Assembly: GCA_947184155.2 (NCBI GenBank)
Contig: CAMXCT020000123.1
Location: 15,001-79,000 of the forward strand
Direction: 5' to 3'
Length of the DNA stretch: 64,000 nucleotides
Origin: Cladocopium goreaui
Lineage: Eukaryota > Sar > Dinophyceae > Suessiales > Symbiodiniaceae
A model generated the notes under the pieces. That model ran no database searches, was not told where the DNA came from, and saw nothing but the letters and a program-made list of their open reading frames with translations. Shown here piece after piece: positions 43,950-51,981 of the stretch (position 1 is the first letter of the stretch; every line of letters starts with the position of its first letter). The position numbers and the translations under genes are program-made.

Positions 43950-45132
43950 GGCAATCCTGAATCTTTGATGCACCAAGGAACGTGACAGCCATGACACCGT
44001 GCAAAAGTGCCAGCGACTTTTTGCCGGAGGCCTACTCCTATGCTTGGTGCGACCTCAGTGCCAGCAATGTTTCCAAGGAGAGTTGTGACGCCACGGCAGA
44101 TTGCAAGGAGGACTGGGTTGATCAGGATCAAAATTCATAGAAATCATAGTGCTTCCCTCTGGCAGGAACCAACCAATGATGAAACGGGGGATTGAGTGAG
44201 TTGACTTATCAGGAAATAGAGGTTTATCCGCAAAAACCTGGGCTTAACCATTGATTCCATTGATAATGAACTGGTTCATAATCCTGATGTTTTTCCATCC
44301 CCCAAAAAGTAACATCTACCATTTCAATGTCAAAACCTACCACAACATGGTATAAGATGAAACAAAACAAACCATTTGAATATCAAATCCCAAGCGATGA
44401 TCGTTGAAGCAGCTAACTAGCACTGCTTCATGCTGTTTTGTGGGATTGGTTGATTTTTTTTTGCCGGGAATCCCTCATGTTTGCTGGGAAAAAAAAATCC
44501 TGTGGAAAAATTCCCTTAAATTGTTAGGGAAAGGGATTACCAACCACATAACCAAAGAAAATCGTGGCTATGAGAAAATCGCCAGAAATTAGGAGGTCGG
44601 TCTGCAGCAAGATTTAGGAATCCATTGGTTTATCATCAACTCCGCTTTCAGTTTCCCAATAACCATGGTTCATATGGAATTTAATCTTCAAAAATTACCA
44701 ACGCGACAGAGGAGTTTGGCTCCTGCAACTGCAAAAGCCAGAGCTCTTGCAAGACTTTGGGTGGTGTCTTCATGGGCACCACTTGCCAGGAGGAACTGAG
44801 TTGCTTGGAATCTCTTTATCTTGCTTCGCAGTTTGGAACCAGAGTTTTGGGGAAAAACCAACCATGTATACATGTAAATAATGACTGGTTGGTGGTTTCA
44901 AATATTTTTTATTTTCCATTTCATATATGGGATGTCATCCTTCCCATTGACTTTCACTCCATCATTTTTCAAGATGGTGATTGCTAGCACCACCAACAAG
45001 ATGAGGTATAGAATCAACAACATGGTCTTTGACAGGTGTGTTTGTTCAAAAATGAAAGTCCTTCCCAAGATATGGCAACCCACGAAGCACAGGATGATTT
45101 CACTGGGGACAGAGAAGAGGGCGGTGCGAACC
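43950..45132 (-). CDS. Scattered exons of a possible membrane protein
   Basis: Three protein-like minus-strand segments lie in order. About 45132-44995 follows a TTGTCAG acceptor (VRTALFSVPSEIILCFVGCH, then KTMLLILYLILLVVLA, membrane-like). About 44850-44700 reads SKLRSKIKRFQATQFLLASG and SLARALAFAVAGAKLLCR before GTAATT. About 44130-43955 reads INPVLLAICRGVTTLLGNIA and GVGLRQKVAG, again membrane-like. Together they suggest part of a multi-pass membrane protein, possibly a transporter, but no family motif is visible and the joins are unproven. A family-B MITE (44883-44997) abuts or overlaps the first exon's 3' border. Confidence 0.4.
44883..44997 (-). mobile_element. MITE family B, copy 2
   Basis: The reverse complement of the element at 8352-8463: ends GACTGGTTGGTGGT and ACCACCAAC, interior TATATGGGATGTCATCCTTC. 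The right terminus is slightly decayed. It sits at an exon/intron border of the putative membrane-protein gene. Confidence 0.8.
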
Positions 45133-45139
45133 TGACAAG

Positions 45140-45675
45140 TTTCATATGCTAAAATATTGGACATTGAAATATGGTAAAATATATGGTAATTAATACACAT
45201 GTTTGCATTTTTCAACGTCTGATATATGTTTTTTGGTGTTTTTCCCATGTGTCCAATGCATGTGCAAACTGTTTGATTGCCACGCGTTGGGGGCCTGAAA
45301 TGGATCCCTTTGGCCGCCAACTAACCTCCGTTCGTTGGATATGTGTATAATTTCTTGGATCTCCAAAAAGGATGGTTTAATAATGTTTAATAGTAGAAAA
45401 GGATGGTTTAACTTTTTTGGCTTCGTTGATACCGCAATGAAATGACCACCCATGAGATTCATGGCCAATTCATACAGATATTCTTTGGTTTTCCCATTCA
45501 AAACCACATTTTGCCATGGTTTGGGGCAGTTTCCCTAAGTTGGAGCCATGTTTTGGCATTGAATAAAAACCCGCCCTGAGTTGAGATGAGATCACAATCC
45601 CCAACCAATCCACATGACGCAAAGCATACCGAGGGCTTAATCCTCAACTTATCAGGAGTATGGGTAAGATTACTC
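45140..45675. other. Intergenic DNA, nothing recognised
   Basis: Possibly upstream flank of the minus-strand membrane-protein exons. Frames at 45190-45507 lack recognisable features. Confidence 0.35.
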
Positions 45676-45681
45676 TATATA

Positions 45682-45772
45682 CCCTCTGGTAAACGTTTAC
45701 ATAACTATGGAAAATCATCATTTTTAATGGATAAATCAACTTTCAATAGCTATGTCAAAAATTACCAGAGGG
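45682..45772. mobile_element. MITE family A, copy 5
   Basis: CCCTCTGGTAAACGTTTACA at the left, ATTACCAGAGGG at the right, TA flanks on both sides. The shortest clean copy in the window (91 bases). Confidence 0.85.
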
Positions 45773-45910
45773 TACTCAGTATAAAAGGATATCACAATTA
45801 TACTCTGATAGCATAGTTTAAATGATATCCAAAAAACACTTGGTGAAATTACTATACAATGAAGTGTAGAATCAGTGAATATTACTCTATCTATATATAT
45901 ATATATATAC

Positions 45911-46232
45911 TATGAGTGGGGTAGCTCCACTATGTTGAATCCAACCTCAGCGCCCTGCGATGAGCGACTTTTCCTCTCAGCAGTCTCGGATGCAATGCGT
46001 CCTATGTTGCTAGCTCCAATGGAACGTCCACGTTCCCAAGCACCCTGTGCTATGGCGCCAAACAGGCACAAGACACGCCGCTTCCCTCCCGCCGCTGGAT
46101 CGCCTGAGCCAAGTGTCTATGGAACCACCTGGACATCATTGTTGTTTGTTTGGACCTGGAGTGGGAAGCGGTTATGCAAAGGACCCTTATGGTGAAGTTC
46201 ATCTCAAAGAGCTGATACGTTTGCAAATCACA
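45911..46232 (-). repeat. 3' LTR of the copia-like element
   Basis: 322 bases, minus-strand start TGTGATTTGCAAACGTATCA and end CCCCACTCATA. The pol stop codon TGA (46228-46230) falls within its first five bases. An A-rich/purine stretch (AAAAAAGAAA, then TTTTGGGAA) precedes it on the minus strand as a weak polypurine tract. Confidence 0.95.
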
Positions 46233-46917
46233 TTCCCAAAATTTCTTTTTTATTGGTTTCATTTTGCTCTTTGAGCCATCTCACTCGATCCTTGGTTTTG
46301 GCACGTTCTTTCAAGGTCGATGCTTCGTCCACTAGCCGGTATGTTCCCATGCGCAAAGTCTCTCTGAGAAAATGGCTTTCCATTGCCTTGGTCAAAGCAT
46401 CAGCCAGTTGAGCTCCTGAGTGTACCCAACGGAGTCGTATGTTTTCTTGCAGAGCTTCTTTTATGGCACGAGAAACAAGTTGAACCCGAAATTCAGTGCA
46501 TGACGGTGGAGCTGTTCTTGTTGTGAGGTCGTATAAACTCTTACAGTCTGTAATTGCGAGGTCTGCTGTTTGTTTGAAAGTTGGTGCTGAAATGGCAGGT
46601 GCAAGTTGCTTCAGTGTTTGTTCAGGTTTTCTCCATTCTACCTTCGGGTCGTGGAGCCATGACCAAAAGATTCTCAGCCAGGCCAACTGGTCCAATGCGG
46701 ATGCGAGAGACGTTGATTCAGCAGCCAGGGTACTTGTGACCACTCTCTGTATCTTCTTGCAACCCCATGAGATTGGACTAATAGGACACTGCTTATTATC
46801 ATTGATATCTCTATGGGTCCCCACAATTATTACCCCCGAGTGTGAATCCGGCTTCTTACTGGACGAAAACGATGCATCACTGAAGGCCATGAATCTGAAA
46901 TCCCTTGTTGGAATAGG
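46228..46917 (-). CDS. pol: RNase H domain of the copia-like element
   Basis: Continues the RT frame after a TAG at 46918-46920. Begins IPTRDFRFMAFSDASFSSSK, where the Asp in SDASF is the usual first catalytic acid of copia RNase H. Then come SGVIIVGTHRD, a TLAAESTSLASALDQLAWLR segment (second acid), AITDCKSLYD (third acid) and RWVHSGAQLADALTKAM, the standard copia C-terminal signature. All expected acids are present. The frame ends with TGA inside the 3' LTR. The only defect is the upstream TAG that separates it from RT. Confidence 0.9.
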   Translation of the reverse strand, partial: PIPTRDFRFMAFSDASFSSSKKPDSHSGVIIVGTHRDINDNKQCPISPISWGCKKIQRVVTSTLAAESTSLASALDQLAWLRIFWSWLHDPKVEWRKPEQTLKQLAPAISAPTFKQTADLAITDCKSLYDLTTRTAPPSCTEFRVQLVSRAIKEALQENIRLRWVHSGAQLADALTKAMESHFLRETLRMGTYRLVDEASTLKERAKTKDRVRWLKEQNETNKKEILGM

Positions 46918-48300
46918 CTAGATGATAATGGCAACATCGTGGTGATGTTTGGCTTCATGAAGCAATCGGTTCCCCTCAAGTAACGTGTCAACCGTTGCAT
47001 TGTTTATGGCTGATTGTAGAAATGAAAGTTTACTGGCTAGGTCTGGACGGGTGTTGGTGGATGCGTATTGTAGACTACCGATCAGTCCTCTGAGTGCAAG
47101 TTTTTCGTCTTCGGTAATGGGACTATTGGTTTGAGATTTACGGTTGATGTCAATTGCAATGGGTTTGATCTTTCGGACATAGGATGATTGACTCAAGTGG
47201 ATACTATTGTCTCCTCGTTGATTCACCTCTATGCCTGTGAACGTGAAAGCTTGAGTCTTGTGAGAGCCAAACGGAAATTTCTTCTCCAGTAGTTTGATTT
47301 TCTCTTGATAGTACTGGTTACCACCCCCCATCCCATCATCCACATGAACTCCTAAAACTCCTGCAAGTGCCCCCGCATTGGATTCTCCAGCGGGCATGCT
47401 GAGTACAAACAGGCAAGGATCAAAAGGCGTGGCCACGAATCCCAACTTTTGCAGTTCGTTCACCAGAGCACAGTACCATAGGTAAGGTGCATCGATTAAA
47501 CCATAGGCTCCCTTGTTGAGTTTACCTACTTCCCAAGGTGACATGTTCATGGCTTGTCTAATCTCACTTACAGGTTCTATCCCAATTATCCTATCGGATT
47601 GAGGGGTCCCTTGGAGAAAAGCGGCACGGATGTCAAAGCTTTCCAGCGACCAGCCATTACTGGCTATCGTTTGTAGCAGCATCATTCGGGAAGTTCTGTG
47701 AAGGGTAGGACTGTCACGAGGGATCTCCTCAATCTTAGGGTCCAAGTAACCAAGTACAACCAGGCGTGCTTTGGCTTTGTGAGTACGCTGGGACTGATCT
47801 GATGACCTTTTGGAACCGTTGGGATTCTCTTGTGACTCACCTACTGGATCTATGGGTTTCCACGTCAGTATCCACCTACATCTTAAAATCTGGTCATCAG
47901 GGATTTGATTTCGGAGGACTTTGCTTAACGTGCCCGTTTGAATCCAGTTCTGCACTTCCGCTTCCTTGGCTCTGTCGAATTCAGCTTTCTCGGCGGCAGA
48001 AAGCTCTGAGAGTCTGACCTCAGTCCTTTGCTTTTTGGCACTGGTTGCCAATAACGTCCAAGCTTCTTCTTGATTTTGGGGCAAAGCTTCTGGGGAGTTA
48101 AGGCTGACATCAAACTCGCATCGCCAAGCTGCATCGACATTGTCTGCAGTTGTTTGAAAAATCCAGTCTATGTCTTCGCAGATCAGTTGATCATTTTCCT
48201 GAAGCTGTTCTTCAGGGCTCGTGCTTTGCGGCAGGGGTGTCACCTGTCGGGAACTTTCGGGCTCATGATCTGGTTGTGGTATGGATTCTGAGTTGGTCCG
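46918..48300 (-). CDS. pol: Reverse transcriptase of the copia-like element
   Basis: A 441-codon frame from 48243 (a GTG, so entered by frame change upstream near 48,280) to a TAG at 46918. Motifs in copia order: LRCRWILTWKPI (the usual W-V-F-K-like start), KARLVVLGYLDP, SFDIRAAFLQG (first catalytic Asp), NKGAYGLIDAPYLWY and VLGVHVDDGMGGG, the YVDD box with His replacing Tyr. The two catalytic Asps are intact. The end reads EAKHHHDVAIII before the TAG. Its catalytic residues are all present, so the domain itself looks functional. Confidence 0.93.
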   Translation of the reverse strand, partial: RTNSESIPQPDHEPESSRQVTPLPQSTSPEEQLQENDQLICEDIDWIFQTTADNVDAAWRCEFDVSLNSPEALPQNQEEAWTLLATSAKKQRTEVRLSELSAAEKAEFDRAKEAEVQNWIQTGTLSKVLRNQIPDDQILRCRWILTWKPIDPVGESQENPNGSKRSSDQSQRTHKAKARLVVLGYLDPKIEEIPRDSPTLHRTSRMMLLQTIASNGWSLESFDIRAAFLQGTPQSDRIIGIEPVSEIRQAMNMSPWEVGKLNKGAYGLIDAPYLWYCALVNELQKLGFVATPFDPCLFVLSMPAGESNAGALAGVLGVHVDDGMGGGNQYYQEKIKLLEKKFPFGSHKTQAFTFTGIEVNQRGDNSIHLSQSSYVRKIKPIAIDINRKSQTNSPITEDEKLALRGLIGSLQYASTNTRPDLASKLSFLQSAINNATVDTLLEGNRLLHEAKHHHDVAIII

Positions 48301-50662
48301 GGAAACATCGGAGGTCTCGCTCTCTGGTTGTGTTGGAACCTGTGAGGGGTAGAGGGTTACTTGGGGGAAAGTCTAGTTCATGCATTTCAGGGATAGTTGG
48401 TAATTGATTATGGGACTCTTGGTTTATTCTTTCAATTTGTCGGTGAATCATGGTGTGGTCCTCTGGGAGTTCACTGCTTTCGTCAGTGCCTTCTTCGGGT
48501 AAGGCCAAGCGAACATGTTCAGGTGCGCTGCGGAATAGTTTTCCCCCTTGAGTACTCCATACTGTATGATTACCATCTTGGATTATGATTTTCTGGGGTC
48601 CTATCCATTTAGGGTTCCCTTGTTGTTCCGCTCTCCAGATCATTACCCATTGGTTGGGCTCATACATTCCCCTGGTGGGACATGGACGTCTCAGCACGGC
48701 ACGGCGGAGGGCATTGCTATTGTCAACGCTGTGGAAGGCACGGCGTGCACTCTCTCGAATTTGCAGCAAACTCTTAAACTCCTGAACTCTAATGTCTTGA
48801 TCTTCACGCAAGGCTAGCTCATGGGAAGGTCTGGATTCATCGCTTAGTATCGACCCGGCTAATCTTGAGTGTTTTCCAAAGACTATAACTTCAGGGGCAT
48901 AACCATGACGGATGCTTAAGGAGTTCTTCGCATGAGTGCATTGGTTCAGTGCTGTCTGAAGCTGGGTATAGTCATCGATGGCATGTTCAAGATCCAATTT
49001 TGTCAGCATGCTTTGGAGGAACCCTCCATGGCGTTCTATCTTTCCCTGTTGCCAGTGAGCTTCAGGTGGAATGGTCAATTGCTTAATGCCATATCGCTGC
49101 ATGAACGATGTCAGGCCATGAGAGTTCATCTCAGTTGCAGAGTCCACCTGAATCATGTTGGGCGGTCCCGCCCAGGATATCCAGTGGTGGTCAATCAGGC
49201 GAGCAAAATCTTGAGTGTCTCGCGATGGTGCACATACGGCCACATGATAGTTTGAACCAGCATCCAGGAAATGATACCAATGGAAGCTCTTTCCTTTGGA
49301 ATTCTTCCAATTAGCCCCATCTATGTAAACCTTGTGATTAAAATCTAACAACGGTTTAAGGGTTCCTGGTCTTTGGTGTTTGGGGGGACTGCATGCGGCA
49401 CAGATGTGACACTTCAACTCAAGAGCGGCCTGAACTACTTCTACACGATACCCTGCGACTTGAAGTGCTTTTGACAATCGGTCATTTGAAGGGTGACCCA
49501 GGTTCTTATGCATGTTCATGATCTCTTGCTGCTCCCATTTGGGTAACGACTTGAAACGACTGTCTTGTTGTTTGGCCTGAATCTCATGGGCATGTTTGGG
49601 CACTTCAGGCTGGGATTCAAGCTCGGATGGATGTCTTCGCTCCATCGAGGCATCAGTGGCATCAGTTGAATTCCGGGAACTGCTGTCGGCATTGGGCTCC
49701 AACTGTGGTGACAACCTTACTGGAACTGCTGCAGATCTGTCGGCACTGGACGCTGACCCTGAATTTCTCACTTCCAGGTCCTCGGATGCTTCTGGGTTCT
49801 TGGCAAACATGGTTATGTTAATTCTGCATGAGTGGGCTGGTCTCACAAGCTGTCTCTTGGATAATCTGTCCCACTGTTCCCAAAACCGTTCATACTTAAT
49901 CTCATTGGTGGTCCTCATGAGTAGGAGACTTCTACGAAACGGTGCTTCTTGGGGATACATACTCTCGGGAGGCCCCAGGGTGCGGTCCGTCCCTCGGCAT
50001 GCGATGACCCTCATGATTTGTTTGTCTGAGAAAACTTCCTGGAGTTGATCTAAGATGGCTTGATTTTGAACCTCATACTTGCCAACGCGGGGAAGGATTT
50101 GTTCCACGGAGTTGAGGATACCCTGCAGGATGTCAACATCTGGAACTACCCGTTGTTTGCCATCTAGTCTTCTGCGTTTGGAGAGGTTTTCATCTCGAGG
50201 TTCTGGTGTGATCAGTTCAGACCTGGGAAACGTCAACTTTGGCCGCGGCCGTCGGTTGTCGGCAGCATAGATTGGGTTCATGTCGGTGTGAACTGTGGTT
50301 GTTCGAGTATGGCACATGATTTTGGCTATGGACCGGGCAAACTTTCGGGGATATACAGCGGTGAACTCTGTTCGCAACATTGATTCCCCTTTGGTGATAG
50401 TATTGCCTTCGATTGGCTGATGTTTATGGGACCCGTCACATACTTTTCCATGAAGGTGATAATAGATCTTTTCATCAGTGGTTAAGATTACCATCCCCTT
50501 TTTCATAGGCAACCCATTGAGGGGGCATTTAAGGTTACCTACCCTGCACATGTCACATGAACCTCTGCAAGGCCAGGGTGTGACAGCATCAACGATCGAG
50601 CCGGCTGCTCCCAGTGGAACTGTTGTCCCTGCATGATTTGATGTCGGAACAGCACAATGCAT
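48263..50662 (-). CDS. pol: Integrase of the copia-like element
   Basis: Frame change into this reading occurs near 50,545; the upstream 40 codons of the open frame are noise. First comes CDMCRVGNLKCPLNGLPMKK, the tail of the methyltransferase-like region, then a long linker. From about 49,520 the zinc-binding head appears: HKNLGHPSNDRLSKAL and, 30 residues on, LKCHICAAC. The catalytic core has Asp in KVYIDGANW (about 49,325), Asp in IQVDSATEMN (about 49,150) and Glu in GKIERHGG (about 49,035). Exactly 35 residues separate the last two, giving a complete D,D(35)E set. A basic C-terminal region includes PTRGMYEPNQWVMIWR and KWIGPQKIIIQDG. The frame ends at 48263; RT continues in another frame. 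Confidence 0.93.
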   Translation of the reverse strand: MHCAVPTSNHAGTTVPLGAAGSIVDAVTPWPCRGSCDMCRVGNLKCPLNGLPMKKGMVILTTDEKIYYHLHGKVCDGSHKHQPIEGNTITKGESMLRTEFTAVYPRKFARSIAKIMCHTRTTTVHTDMNPIYAADNRRPRPKLTFPRSELITPEPRDENLSKRRRLDGKQRVVPDVDILQGILNSVEQILPRVGKYEVQNQAILDQLQEVFSDKQIMRVIACRGTDRTLGPPESMYPQEAPFRRSLLLMRTTNEIKYERFWEQWDRLSKRQLVRPAHSCRINITMFAKNPEASEDLEVRNSGSASSADRSAAVPVRLSPQLEPNADSSSRNSTDATDASMERRHPSELESQPEVPKHAHEIQAKQQDSRFKSLPKWEQQEIMNMHKNLGHPSNDRLSKALQVAGYRVEVVQAALELKCHICAACSPPKHQRPGTLKPLLDFNHKVYIDGANWKNSKGKSFHWYHFLDAGSNYHVAVCAPSRDTQDFARLIDHHWISWAGPPNMIQVDSATEMNSHGLTSFMQRYGIKQLTIPPEAHWQQGKIERHGGFLQSMLTKLDLEHAIDDYTQLQTALNQCTHAKNSLSIRHGYAPEVIVFGKHSRLAGSILSDESRPSHELALREDQDIRVQEFKSLLQIRESARRAFHSVDNSNALRRAVLRRPCPTRGMYEPNQWVMIWRAEQQGNPKWIGPQKIIIQDGNHTVWSTQGGKLFRSAPEHVRLALPEEGTDESSELPEDHTMIHRQIERINQESHNQLPTIPEMHELDFPPSNPLPLTGSNTTRERDLRCFPDQLRIHTTTRS

Positions 50663-51981
50663 AGGTCAATCTGATACAGCAACTTCGTTCGGATGTGTTG
50701 ATAGGCATCATATGCTTCTAGGGACCTAGACGCATTCAGGCTTGACCAGGATGACCAGGGACCACAGTCTGGGCTCACCCAAATATGCTTGGGTCGGTGA
50801 CGGGCCACTGCGCTAAACAGCTTGGCACGGCCGCTCACTGTCTCAAGGTCTCCCTCCGATCTGCCAAAGCGATAGGCACTTCGTCCTAGTTGTTGCATCT
50901 GGTGCGTCAGTGGTGAGTGTTGACTGCAGAACACCTCAAGTAAATGGCAGGCTGAGCCCATTGGTTGGACATGTGTTAATTGATTTTCCAATTCACGTTC
51001 ATATTGTCGGATCAATTGTTTGAGTTTGATTTGTTCATGTTGCATGAAAGTAATTGTGTCGGTGTCCCAGTCCTCGATCATCCCAGATGAAGGCTCTCCA
51101 CATCGGACTCCTCTTCGACAGGGCTCTGGCGGCTCAACTGAGCTGGCACTGTGTTCACCTCTGGTCAGCGCATTTTCCAGGTTCAGCATACGTTGCTGCA
51201 TGGCCTCCATGTTGGGATCCTGGTTCATAGTCCCCTGGGTGTATGTCCCGGGTTCCAACGCCCAGCCGGCGTCCTCCATATCCGGCAAATGGACTAAACC
51301 TGGGTGCTGTGGTCGGATCTTGGCCTTTGCCGCAATCATCCCTGGGCTTGGGCCAGCCGACTTGGCCAATCCTTTGGCACCGGATGAAGTCATGGGCAGG
51401 CTGTCTTGTGGGACAACTGGGATCGGCAGCTGCTGGGCTTCGTGGTGATCCAGCTTCAACTCGACATATCGCAGGAAGCGACGGTGAGATGTCTTGGTGC
51501 TGTGACCATAGTGGCTCACCATCCAGGATACCCACTCTTGGTCCTTCCATGTTTCCTGGAAGCTCTGGCCGCGATGCTTCTGACCAAAACTGATCGCTTC
51601 TGAGTGCAGTTCTTCCAGTGTCAGGTGGCTGAGGTCCTCCACCTGGATGGCCACATGGGTCTGCATCTGTGACAGGCGTTGTGACAGGCTGGCCATCAGG
51701 AACGGTCGATCGGGCTGGTCCGGGCAAAACGCACGAATCACTCTGAGCCGCGAGCTGTACAGACAAACGTTCGGAGGCTTGGCCTTCCGGCTTCTGGAAA
51801 GGCTTTGGTTCTGACCTTGGTACCTGAACCTGTGCATCTGGGCTTGTTGAATTATACTCCTTAGTGGTTGGCATTTGCATGGCAGTGTTTGCACTCCCCT
51901 GATCTCGGCATGACACCCTTTTTGCGTCTTCGGACACGAATGTCTCGGACGGAACTGTCGGCTGCATCGGGAACTTGGCAA
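50539..51981 (-). CDS. Linker and methyltransferase-like domain inside the copia-like polyprotein
   Basis: Real coding in this frame starts near 51,740 (MASLSQRLSQMQTHVAIQVE). HRGQSFQETWKDQEWVSWMV follows, a block I recall from other dinoflagellate copia polyproteins. Residues about 345-475 (50,950-50,555) carry CHLLEVFCSQHSPLTHQMQQ (motif-I-like), HIWVSPDCGPWSSWSSLN (motif-IV-like, Cys kept but Pro replaced by Asp) and FHWEQPARSLM (motif-VI-like). The order and spacing parallel cytosine-C5 methyltransferases and the gene at 19365-21271. Such a domain is not part of classical copia elements. The frame then shifts near 50,545. Methylation activity is unproven and the changed Pro-Cys argues for a degenerate or different role. 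Confidence 0.7.
   Translation of the reverse strand: MPSSRCSRQFRPRHSCPKTQKGCHAEIRGVQTLPCKCQPLRSIIQQAQMHRFRYQGQNQSLSRSRKAKPPNVCLYSSRLRVIRAFCPDQPDRPFLMASLSQRLSQMQTHVAIQVEDLSHLTLEELHSEAISFGQKHRGQSFQETWKDQEWVSWMVSHYGHSTKTSHRRFLRYVELKLDHHEAQQLPIPVVPQDSLPMTSSGAKGLAKSAGPSPGMIAAKAKIRPQHPGLVHLPDMEDAGWALEPGTYTQGTMNQDPNMEAMQQRMLNLENALTRGEHSASSVEPPEPCRRGVRCGEPSSGMIEDWDTDTITFMQHEQIKLKQLIRQYERELENQLTHVQPMGSACHLLEVFCSQHSPLTHQMQQLGRSAYRFGRSEGDLETVSGRAKLFSAVARHRPKHIWVSPDCGPWSSWSSLNASRSLEAYDAYQHIRTKLLYQIDLCIVLFRHQIMQGQQFHWEQPARSLMLSHPGLAEVHVTCAG

Noticed and set aside
51155..51730. C-terminal 190 residues of the gag-frame ORF as a real domain
   Set aside because: The protein-like signal (HRGQSFQETW block) is in the other frame here; the gag-frame reading is Pro/Gly/Ser noise.
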